A stretch of DNA of 11,863 nucleotides from Prevotella sp. UBA7764. Lineage in GTDB: Bacteria; Bacteroidota; Bacteroidia; Bacteroidales; Bacteroidaceae. Shown in pieces: positions 7,240-11,863 of the stretch. The translations under genes were made by a program, and so were the position numbers. The stretch spans positions 1 through 11,863 of the forward strand of contig DLDU01000048.1 in the NCBI GenBank assembly GCA_002481295.1, read 5' to 3'. Within the stretch, counting starts at the first letter, position 1; the number at the start of each line of letters is the position of its first letter. The notes beneath the pieces were generated by a model. It was not told where the DNA came from. It saw nothing but the letters and a program-made list of their open reading frames with translations, and ran no database searches.

Positions 7240-7716
7240 ATGGCTACAGCATTACATCATTTATCTGATTACGATACAGCCAGCGTACCCGATGCCAGCA
7301 ACATGTGCTTCGGTATCGTTGTCGCTGAGTGGAACAAGGACATCACGGGCGCACTGCTCGACGGCTGCGTGTCTACGCTTGAGAAGCATGGCGCACTGCC
7401 CGAGAACATCCATGTCAAGACGGTGCCCGGAAGCTTTGAGCTTGTCTATGGCGCACAGCAGCTGTGCAAGAACGACGGTTTCGATGCCATCATCATCCTG
7501 GGCAGTGTCATCCGTGGCGATACGCCGCACTTCGACTATATCTGTCAGGGCGTCACCTTCGGCATCTCCCGTCTCAATGCTACACAGAACATTCCTGTGA
7601 TCTTTGGACTGCTGACTACAGACGATCACCAGCAGGCCCTGGACCGCTGTGGCGGCAAGCTCGGCAACAAAGGCGATGAGTGCGCCGTCGATGCCATCAA
7701 GATGGCAAAGTTCTAA
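7240..7716 (+). CDS. ribH: 6,7-dimethyl-8-ribityllumazine synthase
   Basis: This enzyme catalyses the penultimate step of riboflavin synthesis. It condenses 5-amino-6-ribitylamino-uracil with 3,4-dihydroxy-2-butanone-4-phosphate in the cytoplasm, usually as a 60-mer or pentamer. Its 158 residues are normal. Family motifs are clear: [13 protein letters not shown] (24-36), [14 protein letters not shown] (62-75), and [13 protein letters not shown] (88-100) with His97 at the catalytic position. [20 protein letters not shown] (119-138) contains the conserved Arg136. The ATG at 7240 gives the expected N-terminal extension ahead of the first strand. An AGGAGG lies at 7217-7222, but 17 bases from the ATG, too far for normal Shine-Dalgarno pairing. 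No FMN riboswitch is visible. It sits between the TPR gene and a small uncharacterised gene in one transcription unit. Confidence 0.97.
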   Translation: MATALHHLSDYDTASVPDASNMCFGIVVAEWNKDITGALLDGCVSTLEKHGALPENIHVKTVPGSFELVYGAQQLCKNDGFDAIIILGSVIRGDTPHFDYICQGVTFGISRLNATQNIPVIFGLLTTDDHQQALDRCGGKLGNKGDECAVDAIKMAKF

Positions 7717-7747
7717 TGGTTGTATATCATCTTTATCAGCAGATTTT

Positions 7748-8128
7748 ATGATTCTCTACGATCTCTTGCAGGCCTATCGTTTCGACGAGATCATGGCCAC
7801 CATAAATAATATGTATCCCGGCACATCAGGCTACCGTGACCAGCTTCATCTGGCCTACGACCTGTTGCTGAACATGCGTCCCGTTCCCTCCAAGAAGCCG
7901 ATACGCTTCAAGATCATTGACGGACCGGGCGATCTGAAGTATATGGGAGCAGAAGACCGCGACTTCAACACCACGTGGGAAGTTTGCCTCGGCAAGAACC
8001 TCGTCAGAGAGAAAGGTGTAGACCTCACTGACGACGAGCTCGTCGCCAACTGTTTGGTCAACATCTGCTTCACAGCCCGTCATCCAAAGGCATTTGACAA
8101 AGCCTTTGAGGAGCTGCATCAAGAGTGA
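7748..8128 (+). CDS. Small uncharacterised protein (possibly DUF6557-like)
   Basis: This 126-residue soluble protein is probably cytoplasmic, with no signal peptide or membrane helix. It starts MILYDLLQAYRFDEIMATIN and has an acidic, helical C-terminus (ARHPKAFDKAFEELHQE). A middle β-rich part (PIRFKIIDGPGDLKYMG, TWEVCLGKNLV) is followed by VDLTDDELVANCLVNI. The pattern fits small Bacteroidales proteins annotated DUF6557, but this is from memory and tentative. I chose the ATG at 7748 because the frame upstream to 7649 runs out of phase through ribH and reads as low-quality serine-rich sequence. It is 31 bases after ribH and is followed by a strong terminator, so it is the last gene of the TPR-ribH operon. 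No function can be assigned. Confidence 0.75.
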   Translation: MILYDLLQAYRFDEIMATINNMYPGTSGYRDQLHLAYDLLLNMRPVPSKKPIRFKIIDGPGDLKYMGAEDRDFNTTWEVCLGKNLVREKGVDLTDDELVANCLVNICFTARHPKAFDKAFEELHQE

Positions 8129-8152
8129 CATCCTTTATCTTTCTTCTTATAG

Positions 8153-8187
8153 TCAGGGTAGGAGAGATCCTATCCTGATTTGTTTTT
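8153..8187 (+). terminator. Intrinsic terminator of the TPR-ribH operon
   Basis: An 11-bp stem (8153-8163 with 8168-8178, one G-U pair) closes a GAGA tetraloop and runs straight into TTTGTTTTT (8179-8187). It begins 24 bases after the stop of the small gene. This is the clearest rho-independent terminator in the window. It separates the operon from nrnA, which has its own promoter. Confidence 0.9.
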
Positions 8188-8220
8188 CTTCTTTCCATCT
8201 CCTATTTACTAAATATTTGC

Positions 8221-8228
8221 TAACTTTG
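8221..8228 (+). promoter_or_regulatory. nrnA promoter -7 box
   Basis: TAACTTTG is a perfect TAnnTTTG match. It ends only 5 bases before the ATG at 8234. With usual Bacteroidota spacing, transcription would begin at or next to that ATG, implying a leaderless message or use of the in-frame ATG at 8246. No clear -33 TTTG is present at the usual spacing. Confidence 0.65.
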
Positions 8229-8233
8229 CAACT

Positions 8234-9286
8234 ATGAATACAGAAATGAATCTCAACGTACTTTCCGAGAACGATCTTCTTTGGTTGAAAGAAAAGATAC
8301 AGTCTTCCGATCATATTGTGATAACAGGCCATTCGCGTCCCGACGGCGATGCCATGGGCTCATGCCTTGCCTGGGCTACCTGCCTGCGTGAGGCTTTTGG
8401 CAAGGAGCCTACCGTCATTATGCCTAATGCCTATCCCGATTTTTTGCAGTGGCTGCCCGGCACTCAAGCCATCATCCGCTACGACAAGCATCCCGAGAAA
8501 GTCGCGCAGGCACTCAACGAGGCTGACCTGCTCTTTTGCATCGACTTCAACGACAACAACCGCGTCGACAACATGGCAGAGATTCTCACCGCCTGCCAGG
8601 CACCGCGCGTACTCTTTGACCATCATCTCGGCCCACAGATGCAGGCCGACGTGAAGGTTAGTTCCGAAGAGTTCTGCTCGGCTTCTGAGGTTGTCTTCCG
8701 TACCGCTTGGCAGTTAGGTGTCTTCGAACAGCTCAGCAAGACCTTTGCCATTTGCGACTATTGCGGCATGATGACCGACACAGGTGGCTTCACCTTCGCG
8801 TCCTCACGTCCGGAGATTTTCTACATCATCTGTCAGCTGCTCACGAAAGGCATAGACAAGGACAAGATCTATCGCAACGTGTTCAACAACTACAGCACGT
8901 GGGCCATCCGCCTGCGCGGCTATCTGATGTCGCAGAAACTCAATGTCTTTGAGGATCTTCACGCATCCTACTATACGCTGACCCGTCAGAACATGCTCGA
9001 CTTCCACTACAAGCGTGGTGATGCAGAGGGACTCGTCAACGAGCCGCTGCGCATCAAGGGCATGAAGGTCAGCATCTCGCTGCGTGAGGACGACCGCATC
9101 GACAACAAGATATGGATCAGTCTGCGCTCCGTCGACGACTTTTCCGTCGAGGACATGGCACGCCGCTTCTTCAACGGGGGCGGACACTTCAACGCCAGCG
9201 GCGGGCATCTCGACTGTTCTATCGAAGAGGCTGAGAAGATCACACGCGAGGCCTTCGCGTATTATAGTGAGCAACTCAAAGGCTGA
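8234..9286 (+). CDS. nrnA: DHH-family oligoribonuclease / pAp phosphatase
   Basis: This is a cytoplasmic phosphoesterase of the NrnA/RecJ-like DHH superfamily. Characterised members degrade very short RNAs (nanoRNA) and dephosphorylate 3'-phosphoadenosine 5'-phosphate; some act on cyclic-dinucleotide breakdown products. At 350 residues it is typical. The DHH domain shows GHSRPDGDAMGS (32-43, metal ligands His33, Asp37, Asp39), the aspartate of CIDFN (Asp104), the DHH triad (129-131) and TDTGGF (181-186). The C-terminal DHHA1 domain shows FNGGGHFNASGG (313-324). All expected catalytic residues are present. It is flanked by a terminator upstream and its own promoter box, so it is probably transcribed separately. 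The second ATG at 8246 (residue 5) is an alternative start. nrnA rather than a c-di-AMP-specific GdpP-like enzyme is favoured by the lack of membrane and PAS domains. Confidence 0.92.
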   Translation: MNTEMNLNVLSENDLLWLKEKIQSSDHIVITGHSRPDGDAMGSCLAWATCLREAFGKEPTVIMPNAYPDFLQWLPGTQAIIRYDKHPEKVAQALNEADLLFCIDFNDNNRVDNMAEILTACQAPRVLFDHHLGPQMQADVKVSSEEFCSASEVVFRTAWQLGVFEQLSKTFAICDYCGMMTDTGGFTFASSRPEIFYIICQLLTKGIDKDKIYRNVFNNYSTWAIRLRGYLMSQKLNVFEDLHASYYTLTRQNMLDFHYKRGDAEGLVNEPLRIKGMKVSISLREDDRIDNKIWISLRSVDDFSVEDMARRFFNGGGHFNASGGHLDCSIEEAEKITREAFAYYSEQLKG

Positions 9287-9343
9287 TGAAGGCATTTAAT
9301 GTTTTTTATTCCTCTATATCAGTACTATCCAGCCTTTTTTTGC

Positions 9344-9351
9344 TACCTTTG
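9344..9351 (+). promoter_or_regulatory. Promoter -7 box for lipoprotein-glmM unit
   Basis: TACCTTTG matches TAnnTTTG. Transcription would start near 9357, giving an AT-rich leader of about 25-30 bases before the ATG at 9384. The gap after nrnA (9287-9343) shows no strong terminator hairpin, so some read-through from nrnA is possible. Confidence 0.7.
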
Positions 9352-9383
9352 CAATATTAATCAACAATAACAATAGACAGACA

Positions 9384-10025
9384 ATGAGGAAACTGGGCTT
9401 TTTGTGCCTGATGCTGATAGGCTTGATGATGGTCGCCTCCTGCCACGATGAGGAGACTTATGCTGACCAGAAGAAGCGTGAGAGATCAGCTATCAACAAG
9501 TATATCGCTGACTCGGCAGTGACTGTGATCTCAGAGGACGAGTTCTTGAAGGATACGACGACCGACGTGAAGAAGAACGAATGGGTGCTCTTTGAGTCCT
9601 CAGGCGTTTATATGCAGATCGTGCGCCGTGGCTCCGGTAAGCCTTTGGCCTATGGCGATAAGGCCACAATCCTTTGTCGTTTCAAAGAGCGCAATCTGCT
9701 GACCGACAGCGTACAGTTGAGCAATGTTCTTTTCCCGAGCGTTTCTCAGACGTTTGATAAGATGAGTGTGGAAAACTATTCCGGCACCTTCCGTGGATCG
9801 TTTGATAAGAGCAGTCTGATGTATCGCGCCTACGGCAATGGTTCGACAACCGTTCCGCAGGGATGGCTCGTGCCGCTGACGTTTATCAACATTGGCAGAT
9901 ACATCAATGCCGGCGACGAGATTGCTCAGGTGCGTATCATCGTGCCTCATGACATGGGACAGGCCTATGCCACAGCCAGCGTCTATCCATGTCTCTACGA
10001 CATCACCTACCAGCGTGGGCGATAA
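9384..10025 (+). CDS. DUF4827-type lipoprotein (FKBP-like)
   Basis: This 213-residue exported lipoprotein begins MRKLGFLCLMLIGLMMVASC: basic start, hydrophobic core and a lipobox ending in Cys20. The mature part opens with a charged helix (EETYADQKKRERSAINKYI), then a β-rich domain including GVYMQIVRRGSGKPLAYGDKATILC. This resembles the start of FKBP-type peptidyl-prolyl isomerases. The C-terminus (GWLVPLTFINIGRYINAGDEI, VRIIVPHDMG, YPCLYDITY) fits the DUF4827 family of Bacteroidales. No catalytic function can be read from the sequence. It is probably held in the inner or outer membrane facing the periplasm, or at the surface. It has its own promoter and lies 34 bases upstream of the phosphohexomutase gene without an intervening terminator. 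Confidence 0.83.
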   Translation: MRKLGFLCLMLIGLMMVASCHDEETYADQKKRERSAINKYIADSAVTVISEDEFLKDTTTDVKKNEWVLFESSGVYMQIVRRGSGKPLAYGDKATILCRFKERNLLTDSVQLSNVLFPSVSQTFDKMSVENYSGTFRGSFDKSSLMYRAYGNGSTTVPQGWLVPLTFINIGRYINAGDEIAQVRIIVPHDMGQAYATASVYPCLYDITYQRGR

Positions 10026-10059
10026 CCGACAGTAAACTATCATAGATGATTATCAATAT

Positions 10060-11445
10060 ATGACTCTGATTAAATCTATTTCCGGCATTCGCGGCACTAT
10101 TGGCGGCCGCACAGGAGATACTCTGAATCCCCTGGACATTGTGAAGTTCACTTCCGCTTACGCTACGTTCATCCGTCGCAGCGCAAAGTCTAATGCCAAC
10201 AAGATTGTCGTTGGGCGTGACGCCCGCATCTCCGGTCCGATGGTTCGCAGCGTTGTCTGCGGCACGCTGATGGGCATGGGCTACGATGTGATTGACATTG
10301 GCTTGGCAACAACGCCGACCACCGAGCTCGCCGTGCGCATGAGTGGTGCTGACGGCGGCATCATCATCACGGCCAGCCACAATCCACGTCACTGGAACGC
10401 GCTGAAGTTGCTCAACAACGAGGGTGAGTTCCTGACCAAAGCTGACGGCAATGCCGTGTTGGACATTGCTGAGAAGGAAGACTTTGAATACGCAGATGTA
10501 GACCATCTCGGACACTATACACACGACGACAGCTTTAACCAGCGCCATATCGACAGCGTGCTGGCTCTCGACCTCGTGGACGTGGATGCTATCAAGAAGG
10601 CTCACTTCAAGGTGTGCGTTGACTCGATCAACTCTGTCGGCGGCATCATCCTGCCGCATCTGCTCGATGCCCTCGGCGTGGAATATAAGTTCCTCAACGG
10701 CGAGGCCAACGGTGATTTCGCCCATAATCCGGAGCCCTTGGAGCGCAACCTCGGCGGCATCATGAGTGAGGTAGCCAATGGCGGTTATGACCTCGGCATC
10801 GTCGTTGACCCTGATGTAGACCGTCTGGCCTTCATTCAGGAGGACGGTAAGATGTATGGAGAGGAATACACACTGGTGACAGTGGCTGACTACATCCTCG
10901 ACCATGTCAAGGGTTCTACCGTGAGCAACCTGAGTTCTACGCGTGCCCTGCGTGATGTCACGGAGCGTCATGGCTGCAAATACTACGCAGCAGCCGTTGG
11001 CGAGGTGAATGTCACTACGAAGATGAAGGAGGTAGGAGCTGTTATCGGTGGTGAGGGCAATGGCGGAGTCATCTACCCCGAGAGCCACTACGGTCGTGAT
11101 GCCCTCGTGGGCATCGGCCTCTTCCTCAGCAGCATGGCGCAGAAGGGTATGAAAGCCAGTCAGCTGCGCGCCACTTTCCCGAACTATTTCATGGCAAAGA
11201 ATCGCGTGGACTTGCAGCCTGATACAGACATCGACGCTATATTAAATAAGGTGAAGGAGCACTTCGCTTCTAAGCCCGACGTACAGGTTACTGACATCGA
11301 CGGTGTGAAACTCGACTTCCCCGACAAATGGGTGCACCTGCGCAAGAGCAACACTGAGCCGATCATCCGCGTCTACAGTGAGGCGCATACCGCCGAAGAG
11401 GCTGACGCACTCGGCAAGGAGCTCATGGCGTTTGTGAAGAAGTAG
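10060..11445 (+). CDS. glmM: Phosphoglucosamine mutase / phosphohexomutase
   Basis: This is a cytoplasmic α-D-phosphohexomutase. As GlmM it converts glucosamine-6-phosphate to glucosamine-1-phosphate for UDP-GlcNAc, peptidoglycan and lipid A. Its 461 residues are full length with all four domains. The phosphoserine loop TASHNP is at 104-109 (Ser106). The Mg-binding DPDVDR is at 250-255, the sugar-recognition loop GGEGNGG at 330-336, and the phosphate-binding RKSNTEPIIR at 428-437. The start MTLIKSISGIRGTIGG is canonical. The sugar loop differs from the GGEQSGH of classical bacterial GlmM and looks more like archaeal-type phosphohexomutases, so glucose- or mannose-phosphate activity cannot be excluded. 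It is downstream of the DUF4827-type gene in the same probable transcript. No classical terminator follows directly; a repeat element begins 7 bases after the stop. Confidence 0.9.
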   Translation: MTLIKSISGIRGTIGGRTGDTLNPLDIVKFTSAYATFIRRSAKSNANKIVVGRDARISGPMVRSVVCGTLMGMGYDVIDIGLATTPTTELAVRMSGADGGIIITASHNPRHWNALKLLNNEGEFLTKADGNAVLDIAEKEDFEYADVDHLGHYTHDDSFNQRHIDSVLALDLVDVDAIKKAHFKVCVDSINSVGGIILPHLLDALGVEYKFLNGEANGDFAHNPEPLERNLGGIMSEVANGGYDLGIVVDPDVDRLAFIQEDGKMYGEEYTLVTVADYILDHVKGSTVSNLSSTRALRDVTERHGCKYYAAAVGEVNVTTKMKEVGAVIGGEGNGGVIYPESHYGRDALVGIGLFLSSMAQKGMKASQLRATFPNYFMAKNRVDLQPDTDIDAILNKVKEHFASKPDVQVTDIDGVKLDFPDKWVHLRKSNTEPIIRVYSEAHTAEEADALGKELMAFVKK

Positions 11446-11451
11446 AAAAGG

Positions 11452-11506
11452 AGCCTCACCCCCAACTCTACAGCCTCACCCCCAACCCCTCTCCGAGGGA
11501 GAGGGG
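11452..11506. repeat. 15-base direct repeat and GC-rich hairpin after glmM
   Basis: AGCCTCACCCCCAAC occurs twice (11452-11466 and 11472-11486), a 20-base period. The second copy runs into a perfect 9-bp inverted repeat, CCCCTCTCC (11486-11494) and GGAGAGGGG (11498-11506), with a 3-base loop. No T-run follows, so it is not a classical terminator. The composition is unlike the coding DNA around it and suggests a dispersed intergenic repeat. After it, 11507-11636 shows no gene or clear motif. Confidence 0.75.
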
Positions 11507-11636
11507 AGTGATATGTTGGCTAAACAATTCATAAGCGGTGCCTATATGGATGAAAGTTAGGTGTTAGAGGAAGAGTAGTATGGCTGAAAAGGGGCTTTCA
11601 TGAGAGTTCGCGACTAATAGCTATGCATAAAAGACG

Positions 11637-11685
11637 AAGAGGGTGTATCATAATTAAGTTTTATGGTGCATCCTCTTTTCTTTTA
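11637..11685 (+). terminator. 17-bp hairpin with T-rich tail at the edge of an insertion element
   Basis: Arms 11637-11653 and 11661-11677 pair over 17 bp with a 7-base loop. The three non-Watson-Crick positions are all G-U in plus-strand RNA. The right arm leads into a T-rich tail (TTCTTTT, 11678-11684). It works best as a terminator for plus-strand transcription coming from glmM. The outer sequence GAGGGTGTATCA resembles insertion-sequence termini known in Bacteroidales, so this may also be the terminal inverted repeat of the element whose transposase ends at 11709. Confidence 0.65.
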
Positions 11686-11708
11686 CAATGATAGTCGTAA
11701 AATTAGGA

Positions 11709-11863
11709 TTAGGCCGACTTTTTAGTTAAATTTCCATTTTTCGTTGTTTTTAGAGTCGTCAGGACCGCAAGTAGGCAGAAATAGGCCGTATTAGCGGCTT
11801 CAAAAGGCTTTTCCTTGCCTTTTTTGTTGATTTTCGAGCTCATTTTCTTTATGTTGAAAGCAA
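11709..11863 (-). CDS. Probable transposase, C-terminal fragment (cut by window edge)
   Basis: The minus-strand frame is open from the right edge to a TAA at 11709-11711, about 50 codons. The visible part runs AFNIKKMSSKINKKGKEKPF and on through AYFCLLAVLTTLKTT to the end KNGNLTKKSA. AFNIKKM followed by a basic tail resembles the end of DDE transposases of IS5/IS1182-like type, where an A-x-N-x-K/R segment follows the catalytic core. The lower GC content than the neighbouring genes, and a hairpin resembling an element terminus about 30 bases beyond the stop, support an insertion sequence entering from the right. An internal ATG at 11843 could instead start a 44-residue small protein. The family assignment rests on short similarity only; the catalytic core is outside the window. 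Confidence 0.45.
   Translation of the reverse strand, partial: AFNIKKMSSKINKKGKEKPFEAANTAYFCLLAVLTTLKTTKNGNLTKKSA

Noticed and set aside
7649..7747. Upstream extension of the small gene after ribH
   Set aside because: It overlaps ribH out of frame and reads as serine-rich noise. The ATG at 7748 fits the spacing and a natural protein start.
10003..11088. A 361-codon open frame antisense to the phosphohexomutase gene
   Set aside because: It mirrors the codon structure of glmM, has no recognisable domain and no promoter, and the sense gene carries all catalytic motifs.

Overview
The window looks like chromosomal DNA of a Bacteroidales bacterium, most likely Prevotella or a close relative. Four kinds of evidence support this: Bacteroidota-type promoter -7 boxes (TAnnTTTG) before recF, the TPR gene, nrnA and the lipoprotein gene; mostly AT-rich start regions without Shine-Dalgarno sequences; a one-polypeptide hybrid two-component regulator of the kind that controls glycan use in this phylum; and a DUF4827-type lipoprotein. 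The species is inferred, not proven.

Left part (134-4635, all minus strand): a sugar-use cluster. In transcription order it has a membrane-spanning regulator with a periplasmic sugar-binding-protein-like sensor, an MFS sugar permease and a PfkB-family fructokinase. The likely job is sensing, importing and phosphorylating fructose or a related hexose. No SusC/SusD pair or glycoside hydrolase lies in the window. The regulator is the most unusual protein here: its phospho-acceptor helix, receiver and AraC-type DNA-binding domain are present, but the ATP-binding kinase domain is absent.

Middle (4677-8187): a housekeeping neighbourhood. DUF721 (DciA-like) and recF run on the minus strand. A TPR membrane protein, ribH (lumazine synthase) and a small uncharacterised protein run on the plus strand. 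Facing promoters separate the two groups, and a clear intrinsic terminator follows the small gene. The recF-DUF721 gap carries tandem AT-rich repeats and an inverted counterpart that contains the recF stop codon.

Right part (8221-11863): nrnA (DHH-family oligoribonuclease/pAp phosphatase) has its own promoter very close to its start codon. It is followed by a DUF4827-type lipoprotein and a phosphohexomutase annotated as GlmM, probably co-transcribed. The last ~420 bases hold a 15-base direct repeat with a GC-rich hairpin, then a 17-bp hairpin, then the 3' end of a probable transposase gene that enters from the right on the minus strand.

Most of the window is ordinary core genome. The points that stand out are the kinase-domain-less regulator, the repeat arrays beside recF, the possibly leaderless nrnA, and the insertion-sequence edge with a strand-biased hairpin.
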